Position numbers and translations under genes: made by a program
Notes under the pieces: model-generated
Database searches by the model: none
Told to the model about the DNA's origin: nothing
The model's input: only the letters and a program-made list of their open reading frames with translations
In this document: positions 51,431 through 59,376 of the stretch, piece after piece
How the letters are laid out: the number at the start of each line of letters is the position of its first letter
Position numbering within the stretch: position 1 is the first letter of the stretch
DNA from: Pectobacterium sp013449375
GTDB taxonomy: Bacteria; Pseudomonadota; Gammaproteobacteria; Enterobacterales; Enterobacteriaceae
Strand: one strand, 5' to 3'
Assembly: GCF_048593165.1 (NCBI RefSeq)
Contig: NZ_CP184271.1
DNA length: 64,000 nucleotides

Positions 51431-51445
51431 CATCGCCAGATGATA

Positions 51446-51477
51446 AAAAGCACTGGGTTCTATGGCTCAGTGCTTTT
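51446..51477 (+). terminator. terminator after 50.3-kb binding protein
   Basis: AAAAGCACTG (51446-51455) pairs with CAGTGCTTTT (51468-51477) around a 12-base loop that can pair partly. The remaining gap to the chemoreceptor (to 51860) is AT-rich and holds no convincing gene; short frames there lack codon bias. Confidence 0.85.
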
Positions 51478-51860
51478 CTGTAATGATTTCATGATCCTGC
51501 AAGTCGCCTGTGCATTGGTTGTGTTATTTGAAGTGCTAAACCACCCGCCGCTCATCCCGAACTTGATTCTGTTAGTATTCAAAACAAATACGTTTTCCCT
51601 TTCTGTTTATCGAATGTCGAAATTTTAGATTTTTTAGCTATTATTAATTTTACTTTAATAGCTAATCATCATTAGTACGGTTTTATTAAATAATATTTGC
51701 GATCAATACTATAAAGCTGCTTGCTCCTCTGGCGATAATGGATGTGGTGGCGATATCTCAGATTCTGGTTCGATATAACGTGTAGGAATAACTATTCCGT
51801 TCTTTACGCATATTTGAATCAGTAAAAATACGCGGTATAAAATTTGAAAATGGAGTGGCT

Positions 51861-53519
51861 ATGAATATCACACAACGCTTGCTACTGATATTCTCGTTAA
51901 TGTCCTTAGCGTTGATCTCGTTGGTCATCGTTACATTGTCGTTATTATCAGGTTTTCAATCTCGTGCTGAATATGTTCAGGAAAATACAATCCCGAGTTT
52001 CAAATACATAAGTCAATTAGTCGAAAAAAGTAACTCATTGGTACTTTTTCTGTATCGTCACCAAACTATCTCAGAAAATGAAAAACTCAGTGCTATTGAG
52101 CAAGACATAACGAAAACTTCTGAAGAAGTAAAAGCGCTTAATGACTATTACCTGAAAAATCTTTCATCGAATGAAGAAGATGCTCGGGTGTCGAATCAGG
52201 CTGCGGATATAATTGGAAAATTACAGTCGTCACTTCCCGCTTTTTTTGCTGCATCGCGCTCAAACCAAAAAGAAGACTCTCTCAAGCTTTTACAGGGAGT
52301 TGGAGGGCCGGGAGAAGCGGTTCGCAATTTAATCGCAACTTATCGCGAACAGTTTAACCTTAATGTTCGAATCGGAGATGAGTTACGTAAGCAGAATGTT
52401 GCCGCTTACGAGAAATCATGGATCGGTCTATTATCGAGTTCGATATTGATTGTTTTGTTGATCGGCTTTTTCGCGGTAAGAACGATTCTGGGCATTAGAA
52501 AAAGCCTGAACGCCATGAGCCAAACGATGGAAAACGTGAGCCATAGTCTTAACCTGACAATACAGGCAGATGAACGACGTAAAGATGAGGTGGGAAATAC
52601 GGCCAGAGCTTTCAACAGCCTGATCCACAGAGTCTCATCTGCATTGGCAGCCGTGAGTGCATCGTCGCAGTCTGTGAGCAGCGCGGCGACGCAGATTGCT
52701 GCTGGGAATGAAGATTTGTCATCCCGTACCGAAGAACAGGCTGCTTCGCTGGAGCAAACGGCGGCGAGTATGACGGAACTGGCGGAAACGGTACGTCAGA
52801 ATGCAGAGAATACACAACAGGCGAGTCTGCTGGCGGGGAATGCTAGCCGAATTTCGGTCAATAGCGCGGATTCCGTCAGCACCATGCTGAATACGATGGA
52901 ACATATTCGTACTAGCTCGGGCAAGATCACCGACATTATTGCGCTTATCGAAGGCATTGCATTTCAGACCAACATTCTTGCTCTAAATGCAGCGGTAGAA
53001 GCGGCACGCGCTGGTGAACAAGGCCGCGGTTTCGCCGTGGTTGCGGGAGAAGTCCGCACGCTGGCACAGCGATCATCTACGGCAGCGCGTGAAATCAAAG
53101 ATTTAATTGATGCCTCAAATTCGCTGGTATCGGAGGGTGTGGATCAAGCGAGCGATGTAGGAAAAAATATGTCGGCGATGAAAGACGCTATCCAGCAAGT
53201 GACCGATTTGGTGAATGAAATCGCGGCGGCAACGGAAGAGCAAAGTAAGGGGATTAACTTAGTACATCAGGCCGTTAATCAGATGGATGATGTGACTCAG
53301 CAAAATGCGGCATTGGTGGAGGAGGCCTCCGCGGCGTCACAATCGTTGCAAGAACAAGCCAATACGTTGAGCCAATTGGTGGGGCAGTTCGTTGTAGGGC
53401 AGGCGGCCACTCAGGCACTGGCTTCTGTGCCTGTATCCGCTTCCCCTCAGCTCTCTGCACCACGCCTTTCTCCCGCAAAGAAAAAGGCTCAGAATGATAC
53501 GGATTGGCAGAGTTTTTAA
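51861..53519 (+). CDS. methyl-accepting chemotaxis protein with pentapeptide tail
   Basis: About 552 residues: membrane segment 10-32, periplasmic four-helix-bundle-sized domain (about 33-188), second membrane segment about 189-208, HAMP, and a signalling hairpin with the highly conserved tip EGIAFQTNILALNAAVEAARAG. Methylation-helix Glu/Gln pairs are present on either side (EEQAASLEQTA). The chain ends in DWQSF after a flexible linker, a form of the NWETF pentapeptide that tethers CheR and CheB, so it is probably a high-abundance-type receptor. Ligand unknown. ATG 51861 follows TGGAG; GTG 51855 is also in frame. Confidence 0.92.
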   Translation: MNITQRLLLIFSLMSLALISLVIVTLSLLSGFQSRAEYVQENTIPSFKYISQLVEKSNSLVLFLYRHQTISENEKLSAIEQDITKTSEEVKALNDYYLKNLSSNEEDARVSNQAADIIGKLQSSLPAFFAASRSNQKEDSLKLLQGVGGPGEAVRNLIATYREQFNLNVRIGDELRKQNVAAYEKSWIGLLSSSILIVLLIGFFAVRTILGIRKSLNAMSQTMENVSHSLNLTIQADERRKDEVGNTARAFNSLIHRVSSALAAVSASSQSVSSAATQIAAGNEDLSSRTEEQAASLEQTAASMTELAETVRQNAENTQQASLLAGNASRISVNSADSVSTMLNTMEHIRTSSGKITDIIALIEGIAFQTNILALNAAVEAARAGEQGRGFAVVAGEVRTLAQRSSTAAREIKDLIDASNSLVSEGVDQASDVGKNMSAMKDAIQQVTDLVNEIAAATEEQSKGINLVHQAVNQMDDVTQQNAALVEEASAASQSLQEQANTLSQLVGQFVVGQAATQALASVPVSASPQLSAPRLSPAKKKAQNDTDWQSF

Positions 53520-53606
53520 CCCTGCATGTTGCGTGCAGTATAAATGATAAGTACGGCGTTTTGGCGTGATGAGAAAACCATCTTATAAGTAAGATGAGAA
53601 TAAGGA

Positions 53607-53630
53607 AGACGGTGAGGGAACTCACCGTCT
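53607..53630 (-). terminator. hairpin between convergent MCP and ABC operon
   Basis: AGACGGTGAG (53607-53616) and CTCACCGTCT (53621-53630) form a perfect 10-bp stem with a 4-base loop. On the minus strand TCCTTATTC follows, so it best serves the ABC operon ending at 53649. Confidence 0.7.
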
Positions 53631-53648
53631 ATTCGTACAGAGAAAAGC

Positions 53649-54449
53649 TTAGATTGTCGGTTCGCTGACCAGCCCGTCGATAATCACCTGCGGCACCCCC
53701 TGCGAACAGCGCTCAATGCGCCCGCGTACGCCATAGACTGCTGACAAACTTTCCGGGCTAATCACCTCGGCTGGTGCGCCATCAGCAATCAAATTACCGT
53801 TTTGCAGCATCAGTACGTGATCGCCGTGACGTAGCGCGATATTGATGTCATGCACTACCACGACGGTGATGATGTTGCGCTTACGCGTCTCCTTGCGTAC
53901 CAAATCCATCACGTGGAACTGATAGTTCAGATCCAGCGCGCTGAGCGGTTCATCCAGCAGAAGCAGCGAGGGTTGACGGATCAACGATTGCGCTAATCCA
54001 ACCAGCTGTTTCTGTCCGCCGGATAGCTGATCGAGATAGCTCAACGCCAGATGTTCAATGCCCAACTGACGCAGCAGGCTCATCACTTCATCCTGCTTTT
54101 CGGCACTGTGCATGCCGCCGGACGCACGCTGGGCGACGATAATCGATTCCAGCACGTGCAGGTGAACGCCTGCGGGCAAGGATTGCGGCAAATAAACGAC
54201 TTTTTCCGCCCGCTGAGCGAACGGTAACGTCATCAGATTGGTGTCATCCAGCCACAGTTCGCCTTCAGAAGCGTTCAGACCCGCCATTGCACGCAGCAGC
54301 GTGGATTTACCACTGCCGTTGGGGCCAAGCAGCACGGTAATTTTCCCGCGCGGCAGCTGTGGTACGGACAGATCGCGAATCACCTGACGCTTGGGGTAAC
54401 CCGCGCGAAAGTGGGAAAGGCGTAATCCAGAAGAGGTTTGCTGGTTCAT
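53649..54449 (-). CDS. ABC transporter ATPase (FecE/FepC type)
   Basis: 266 residues with Walker A GPNGSGKST, Q-loop, signature LSGGQKQ, Walker B LLLLDEPLSALD, and switch His in VVVHDINIA. It powers iron-chelate import with the permease upstream; the start overlaps the permease stop by four bases (ATGA). Last gene of a Fur-box-controlled operon. The substrate cannot be told from the ATPase. Confidence 0.92.
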   Translation of the reverse strand: MNQQTSSGLRLSHFRAGYPKRQVIRDLSVPQLPRGKITVLLGPNGSGKSTLLRAMAGLNASEGELWLDDTNLMTLPFAQRAEKVVYLPQSLPAGVHLHVLESIIVAQRASGGMHSAEKQDEVMSLLRQLGIEHLALSYLDQLSGGQKQLVGLAQSLIRQPSLLLLDEPLSALDLNYQFHVMDLVRKETRKRNIITVVVVHDINIALRHGDHVLMLQNGNLIADGAPAEVISPESLSAVYGVRGRIERCSQGVPQVIIDGLVSEPTI

Positions 54450-55528
54450 ACGTTTCCTCTGTGGCGCAGGATAATACTCAGGAAGAAGGGAACGCCAACC
54501 AGTGATGTGACGATCCCGACAGGGATAATGACGCCGGGGATAAGGTTTTTCGAGGCGACGGACGCCATCGACAACACCAGCGCGCCAGTTAATGCACTGG
54601 CAGGCAGATAGAAGCGGTGATCTTCACCGAAAACCATACGTGCGATATGCGGAGCCACCAGACCGATAAAGCCGATGGGGCCGACAAACGCGACTGAAAT
54701 GGCGGACAAAATACTGATGCGCAGCAGCGTCGCCAGACGCAGACGGCGAACGTTAATGCCAAAACTCACGGCGCGATCTTCACCCAACCGCAGTGCGGTC
54801 AGTTTCCATGAGCTCATCAGTGAAATGGGCATCACGATAGCGAGCACCAACAGCAGGATACCCAGTTTTTCCCACGAGGCGCGGGCCAGACTGCCCATCG
54901 TCCAGAACACCAGACCTTGCAGCGTGTCTTCGTTGGCGATGAATTGGAGCATGGAAACCAGCGCGTTGAAGGTGAACACCAGCGCGATACCGAACAGCAC
55001 GACGCCTGAGGTGGCGACCTGCGTCCAGCGTGTAATCCCATCAAGCAGCAAGGCTGCCAGCAGGGCAAAGATAAAGGCGTTTGCAGAGATAAACCACTGA
55101 GCCGGAATACCGGGGATACCGATGCCGAGGACGATAGCCAGCGCGGCGCCGAATGCGGCTGCGGAAGACACGCCGAGCGTAAACGGGCTGGCCAGCGGGT
55201 TGTTCAGGATGGTTTGCATTTCTGCACCCGCCAGCCCGAGCGACAGCCCGACAATAATCGCCATCAGCGCGTAAGGCAGACGAATATCCCAGACGATTAC
55301 GCGCGTACCCGCATCGGCGCTGGCCGGATCGGTCAGCGTCTGCCAAAGCACATCAAGCGTCAGACCTGAAGGCCCCATCGTGAAATCCAGTAACAATGAG
55401 CCGATGATGATCAACAGCAGTATCGCCATAACACTCACACGGCGTCGAATGATGCCGCGATAGTTGTCCATAACGGTGTTGGCATCTGCTACAGGGGTGC
55501 GGATGCCCGGTTCAGTAGTTGTACTCAT
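54446..55528 (-). CDS. ABC transporter permease (FecCD family)
   Basis: 360 residues and about nine to ten hydrophobic helices. FecCD hallmarks are RLPYALMAIIVGLSLGLAGAEMQ, NPLASPFTLGVSSAAAFGA and the ATPase-contact region GFIGLVAPHIARM. A single permease gene means a homodimer, as in BtuC-like systems. It starts 6 bases after the binding-protein gene's stop. An N-terminal polar tail of about 30 residues precedes the first helix. Confidence 0.93.
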   Translation of the reverse strand: MSTTTEPGIRTPVADANTVMDNYRGIIRRRVSVMAILLLIIIGSLLLDFTMGPSGLTLDVLWQTLTDPASADAGTRVIVWDIRLPYALMAIIVGLSLGLAGAEMQTILNNPLASPFTLGVSSAAAFGAALAIVLGIGIPGIPAQWFISANAFIFALLAALLLDGITRWTQVATSGVVLFGIALVFTFNALVSMLQFIANEDTLQGLVFWTMGSLARASWEKLGILLLVLAIVMPISLMSSWKLTALRLGEDRAVSFGINVRRLRLATLLRISILSAISVAFVGPIGFIGLVAPHIARMVFGEDHRFYLPASALTGALVLSMASVASKNLIPGVIIPVGIVTSLVGVPFFLSIILRHRGNV

Positions 55529-55534
55529 GAAAAA

Positions 55535-56653
55535 TTACTCACCTTGTTTCCAGGCAAAGATAAAGTCACTGTCAGGCAGCGAGGTAAAATTTTGAATGAT
55601 ATGGTGATAGGTGTCATCAGGATTCAAACTGGTAAACGCCTGAGGATAAATATCCTTTGCCAGATATTCCATACCGACAATGTTGTAGGGATGGTTGTAG
55701 AAATGGTGGTAAACGCCATAAACGTGTTTCGCCTCAACAGCCGGAATCTGGCTAATACCGGTACGGCTTAACAACGTATTGGCCTGAGCGCGGACATCGT
55801 CGACGCTGGCGCCATAGCCTAATGGCAGTACCTGACTGTTGCCACGTTTAGAGCCCGTCATGATGTAGGCGTCAGGTTTCATGCTGATGATTTTTTCCAG
55901 CGAGACAAAACCCGTTGCCCCCGGCAGCAAATCTGAACCAATATTTTTCGCGCCGACCGCTTCAACTAATCCGCCCCAGCCGCTTTTGCTGTGTGTGAAG
56001 CAGCAGGAGTCCGAGTTTCCGGCAATGGGTTCAACAAAGACGCTCGGTTTTGGCGTGATTGCAGCGGTTTTCTGCTGAATGGCATCAAAGTGTTGGCGGT
56101 AGAAATCGGTATACGCTTTGGCATTGGCTTCACGGTTCAGAACCTGACCTAACAAGTCGATGCTGGGGGCGGTATCTTGCGCCGGATTCACTTCGTAGTC
56201 GACAAACAGGACGGGAATATTGAGCGCGTTGAGCTTGTCGATTACGCCGCTTTCTTTCAGCGCAGCTTTGGCACGCAGTTGGGCAATCATCAGGTCAGGC
56301 TGTTTTGACAGCACGCTTTCCAGATCGACATTCCCTTTGTCACTGAACCCCATATCCAGAATGCCGACGGACTGAGGCCATTTTCCTTTCAGCATGTCCC
56401 AGGTTGCGGTGTCCTGCTTTTTCGCCAAATTGTTCCAGGCGACCAGACGCTGGAAAGGATTATCGCGATCGAGCAATGCCATCGCCATAATATCACGCCC
56501 ATCTTGCAGAATGATGCGCTGTGGTTCTTGTTTAATGGTGACACTTTTTCCGTCGAGATCGGTGACGGTAAGAGGATATTGGGTAGCGTAGCTAAAGAAT
56601 GGCGCGGTGCAGAGTGCGGTCAAAAAAAACGATCTTACTGATTTTCTTAACAT
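55535..56653 (-). CDS. iron-type ABC substrate-binding protein
   Basis: 372 residues with a signal peptide (SFFLTALCTAPFFSYA) and the Peripla_BP_2 fold. It resembles the protein at 50303 throughout (VTDLDGKSVTI; RIILQDGRDI; LSKQPDLMIAQL) and has the same vicinal cysteines, C217-C218 in DSCCFTHS. First gene of the operon with permease and ATPase, behind a Fur-like box. It binds an iron chelate or similar metal complex, inferred from family and regulation. Confidence 0.85.
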   Translation of the reverse strand: MLRKSVRSFFLTALCTAPFFSYATQYPLTVTDLDGKSVTIKQEPQRIILQDGRDIMAMALLDRDNPFQRLVAWNNLAKKQDTATWDMLKGKWPQSVGILDMGFSDKGNVDLESVLSKQPDLMIAQLRAKAALKESGVIDKLNALNIPVLFVDYEVNPAQDTAPSIDLLGQVLNREANAKAYTDFYRQHFDAIQQKTAAITPKPSVFVEPIAGNSDSCCFTHSKSGWGGLVEAVGAKNIGSDLLPGATGFVSLEKIISMKPDAYIMTGSKRGNSQVLPLGYGASVDDVRAQANTLLSRTGISQIPAVEAKHVYGVYHHFYNHPYNIVGMEYLAKDIYPQAFTSLNPDDTYHHIIQNFTSLPDSDFIFAWKQGE

Positions 56654-56705
56654 GGTGGTGATCCTAATTCACAGTTTATCAATGTGATGAAGTTATCAGT
56701 GTAAT

Positions 56706-56724
56706 GCGGTTGATAATTATTATC
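56706..56724 (-). promoter_or_regulatory. Fur-like box before the ABC importer operon
   Basis: The segment contains TGATAATTATTATC, about 14 of 19 matches to the Fur consensus. It is 53 bases upstream of the binding-protein start and is weaker than the box at 50252. Confidence 0.65.
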
Positions 56725-56775
56725 GTATAAGGATAAACAATGCGTATACAGGATTCATATGTAAAGAAAAATAAC

Positions 56776-56813
56776 AACTCCAGCCCCTTGCATTTTTATG
56801 TAGGAGCCGGAGT
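56776..56813 (-). terminator. suhB terminator
   Basis: On the minus strand ACTCCGGCTCC and GGGGCTGGAGTT (plus 56803-56813 and 56776-56787) pair with small mismatches, and GTTATTTTTCTTT follows. It stands just after the suhB stop at 56823. Confidence 0.65.
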
Positions 56814-56822
56814 CGATCGAAA

Positions 56823-57626
56823 TTAGCGTTTCAGCGCGTCGCTCAGTTCTTCACGGATGGTGCCCAGTATGGCTTTCACCACACGTGGGTTGCCTGCAAC
56901 CAGGTTACCGGACGCCATGTAGTTATGGCCGCCAACGAAGTCTGTTACGATCCCGCCTGCTTCACGAACCAGCAGCTCGCCGCCTGCGAAATCCCACGGC
57001 TTCAGGCCGATTTCAAAGAAGCCGTCAACGCGACCCGCGGCAACATACGCCAGATCCAGTGCAGCAGAACCCGTACGGCGGAAATCAGCGCAGTGGGTGA
57101 ACAGGGCGCCGATGGCATTGATATAGCTTTTGCTGTGTTGCTTTAATTTGAAGGGGAAGCCTGTTGCCAGTACGGTGCCTTCCAGATCGCGAGCCGTGCT
57201 GCTGCGCAGACGATAGCCGTTCAACTGCGCGCCTTGACCACGGGTCGCGGTAAACAGTTCATTGCGCATAGGATCGTAAACGACGGCAACTTCGGTACGG
57301 CCTTTAATGCGGACCGCGATAGATACAGCGAAGTGAGGTAAACGTTTGATGAAGTTGGTGGTGCCATCCAGAGGATCGATAACCCATTGTACTGCCGGAT
57401 CTTCACCTGCCAGCTCGCCACACTCTTCACCAATGATGGTGTGCTGTGGGTAAGATTTGCGGATGACTTCAATGATCAGACGTTCAGCATCCCGATCGAC
57501 GTTGGTTACAAAATCGTTGCTGCCTTTTTGGCTGGCTTCGACGGCGTCTGGCGTTTCATAGTTTTTGGCAATCAAATTACCGGCTTTACGCGCAGCGCGT
57601 ATAGCGATGTTGAGCATCGGATGCAT
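56823..57626 (-). CDS. suhB: inositol-1-monophosphatase SuhB (Nus factor)
   Basis: 267 residues, very like E. coli SuhB. The metal-site motifs are present: Glu in IGEECGEL, the DPLDGTTNF motif, and the late WDFAGGELLVREAGG. SuhB dephosphorylates inositol monophosphate and also serves rRNA transcription antitermination complexes. Divergent from trmJ with a short shared promoter region. The C-terminus LSDALKR is the same as I recall for E. coli. Confidence 0.97.
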   Translation of the reverse strand: MHPMLNIAIRAARKAGNLIAKNYETPDAVEASQKGSNDFVTNVDRDAERLIIEVIRKSYPQHTIIGEECGELAGEDPAVQWVIDPLDGTTNFIKRLPHFAVSIAVRIKGRTEVAVVYDPMRNELFTATRGQGAQLNGYRLRSSTARDLEGTVLATGFPFKLKQHSKSYINAIGALFTHCADFRRTGSAALDLAYVAAGRVDGFFEIGLKPWDFAGGELLVREAGGIVTDFVGGHNYMASGNLVAGNPRVVKAILGTIREELSDALKR

Positions 57627-57769
57627 GGTATCGGTCCACTGGAATGTTAAAGAACGGAAAGCGGCGCAGAGTATAGCAGCAGAAAAGTAAAATAGCTAAG
57701 TTTGTGTTAAGGTATAGCGATTTCCTTTTCGCACTACTTCCTTCTATCTATTCGCACAACAGAGTTCAT

Positions 57770-58495
57770 ATGTTAGACAATATTCGCATTGTTCTGGTTG
57801 AAACGTCGCACACTGGTAATATGGGGTCAGTGGCCAGAGCGATGAAAACCATGGGGTTAAGCAAACTTTATCTGGTCAACCCGTTGGTTAAGCCTGATTC
57901 ACAGGCCATTGCGTTGGCGGCAGGTGCCAGCGATGTTATCGGCAATGCCACCATTGTTGATTCGTTCGATCAGGCGCTCGAAGGATGTGGCCTAGTCGTT
58001 GGCACCAGCGCGCGTTCCCGAACCTTACCCTGGCCGATGTTGGAACCGCGTGAGTGCGGCGTTCGCAGCGCGCAGGAAGCGGAGCACGCACCGGTGGCGC
58101 TGGTGTTCGGGCGTGAACGCGTGGGGTTGACGAATGATGAACTTCAGAAATGCCATTACCATGTGGCGATTCCTGCAAACCCTGAATACAGTTCGCTCAA
58201 TTTGGCGATGGCAGTACAGATTATCGCTTATGAAGTGCGCATCGCACATTTGGATCGGTTACAGGCTGGGCAGCCGAAACACGAAGAATCCCCGTATCCG
58301 CTGGTTGACGATCTGGAGCGGTTTTATCAGCATCTTGAACAGACATTACTGCAAACCGGGTTTATCCGGCCAGCACACCAGGGGCAGGTCATGAACAAGC
58401 TGCGTCGCCTGTTTACCCGCGCCAGACCTGAAGCTCAGGAACTTAACATCCTGCGTGGAATACTGAGTTCGGTACAAAAAACACACGATGAATAA
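57770..58495 (+). CDS. trmJ: tRNA (cytidine/uridine-2'-O-)-methyltransferase TrmJ
   Basis: 241 residues of the SPOUT (knotted) methyltransferase family: N-terminal IVLVETSHTGNMGSVARAMK, then LVFGRERVGLTNDEL and YSSLNLAMAVQIIAYE, which make the SAM-binding knot. The C-terminal extension is the tRNA-binding dimer part. It methylates position 32 in the anticodon loop of several tRNAs. ATG 57770 is the family start; the frame is open to 57704 without support. The stop codon overlaps the first IscR site of the isc operon. Confidence 0.94.
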   Translation: MLDNIRIVLVETSHTGNMGSVARAMKTMGLSKLYLVNPLVKPDSQAIALAAGASDVIGNATIVDSFDQALEGCGLVVGTSARSRTLPWPMLEPRECGVRSAQEAEHAPVALVFGRERVGLTNDELQKCHYHVAIPANPEYSSLNLAMAVQIIAYEVRIAHLDRLQAGQPKHEESPYPLVDDLERFYQHLEQTLLQTGFIRPAHQGQVMNKLRRLFTRARPEAQELNILRGILSSVQKTHDE

Positions 58496-58519
58496 TACTT
58501 GAGTATTTTACTTGGTTAA
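58495..58519 (+). promoter_or_regulatory. IscR type 1 site, distal
   Basis: A 25-bp element beginning ATACTTGAGT. It fits the [2Fe-2S]-IscR type 1 consensus (ATASYYGACT...AGTCRRSTAT) at about 20 of 25 positions. It directly abuts the proximal site and overlaps the trmJ stop codon. Confidence 0.65.
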
Positions 58520-58544
58520 ATAGTTGACTAAAACACTCAGGAAT
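58520..58544 (+). promoter_or_regulatory. IscR type 1 site, proximal, over the isc promoter
   Basis: A 25-bp element from ATAGTTGACT to CTCAGGAAT. It matches the type 1 consensus at about 23 of 25 positions. Its TTGACT can be the -35 of the isc promoter. Two adjacent sites allow cooperative repression by holo-IscR when Fe-S supply is good. Confidence 0.82.
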
Positions 58545-58614
58545 GTCAGACTCGCGGTATGTTCTGTCAATACATGTTTCCATAATACATGTTTTACCTA
58601 CAGGTACCACTATC

Positions 58615-59109
58615 ATGAGACTGACATCCAAAGGCCGTTACGCCGTTACCGCCATGCTCGATGTGGCTCTGCATTCCCAGGAAGGGCCAGTTCCATTGGC
58701 GGATATTTCTGAGCGCCAAGGTATTTCACTGTCTTATCTGGAGCAGCTGTTTTCACGCCTGCGTAAGAATGGACTGGTTGCCAGCGTTCGTGGCCCAGGT
58801 GGCGGTTATCTGCTGGGTAAAAACGCGAATGAAATCGCTGTCGGCATGGTTATTTCTGCTGTCGACGAATCCGTTGACGCCACGCGTTGTCAGGGTCGTG
58901 AAGGCTGCCAGGGTGGCGATCGCTGCCTGACGCACACGCTGTGGCGCGATCTGAGCGACCGTATCACTGATTTCCTGAATAACATCACGCTGGATGAACT
59001 GGTGAACAATAAGGAAGTGCTGGATGTGGCGGATCGTCAGGATGCGGATATTCGCCGCACCGCTAATGGACGTATTCAGGAAACGATCAACGTTAACCTG
59101 CGCGCCTGA
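58615..59109 (+). CDS. iscR: Fe-S cluster regulator IscR (Rrf2 family)
   Basis: 164 residues: winged helix-turn-helix (SKGRYAVTAMLDVALH, then GISLSYLEQLFSRLRKNGLV), dimer helix, and the cluster ligands C92, C98 and C104 in RCQGREGCQGGDRC with His in THTLW. It represses its own operon as holoprotein through the type 1 sites upstream. ATG 58615 gives the family start MRLTSKGRYA; the frame is open to 58543 but enters the promoter. A hairpin and a repeat-rich 267-bp gap separate it from iscS. Confidence 0.97.
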   Translation: MRLTSKGRYAVTAMLDVALHSQEGPVPLADISERQGISLSYLEQLFSRLRKNGLVASVRGPGGGYLLGKNANEIAVGMVISAVDESVDATRCQGREGCQGGDRCLTHTLWRDLSDRITDFLNNITLDELVNNKEVLDVADRQDADIRRTANGRIQETINVNLRA

Positions 59110-59118
59110 TCCACCTTC

Positions 59119-59150
59119 AACGTGACGAGCACTTTTACTCGTCACGTTTT
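59119..59150 (+). terminator. hairpin between iscR and iscS
   Basis: AACGTGACGAG (59119-59129) pairs with CTCGTCACGTT (59138-59148) around an 8-base loop and is followed by TTTTGCC. It can act as partial terminator or as a 3' block that keeps iscR mRNA stable when the rest of the transcript is degraded, as known for RyhB action in E. coli. Confidence 0.6.
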
Positions 59151-59221
59151 GCCTTTCTGATAGCCGCATAATCCTGACCACATTGTCCAATGTGGCGTTG
59201 GTGCTAGCCCGACTATCACGG

Positions 59222-59269
59222 TGTGTTCTGACGATAATGTGTTCCGACGATAAAGTGTGCCAACGATAA
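59222..59269 (+). repeat. three tandem 16-bp repeats in the iscR-iscS gap
   Basis: TGTGTTCTGACGATAA, TGTGTTCCGACGATAA and AGTGTGCCAACGATAA follow one another with no spacer. The second differs from the first at one base, the third at four. No known regulator motif is recognised. Confidence 0.85.
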
Positions 59270-59376
59270 CATCGTCAGATTTTTTGCATTGGCCCGAGAG
59301 GTTGCGGGTATAAACAGCCTGTCAATAAAACAAAACGCATTGTACGTTTTGAAGTGATGTACGGAGTTTATGAGCA

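Noticed and set aside
51440..51628. 62-residue frame after the binding-protein gene
   Set aside because: It starts inside the terminator hairpin of the previous gene and lacks a ribosome site.
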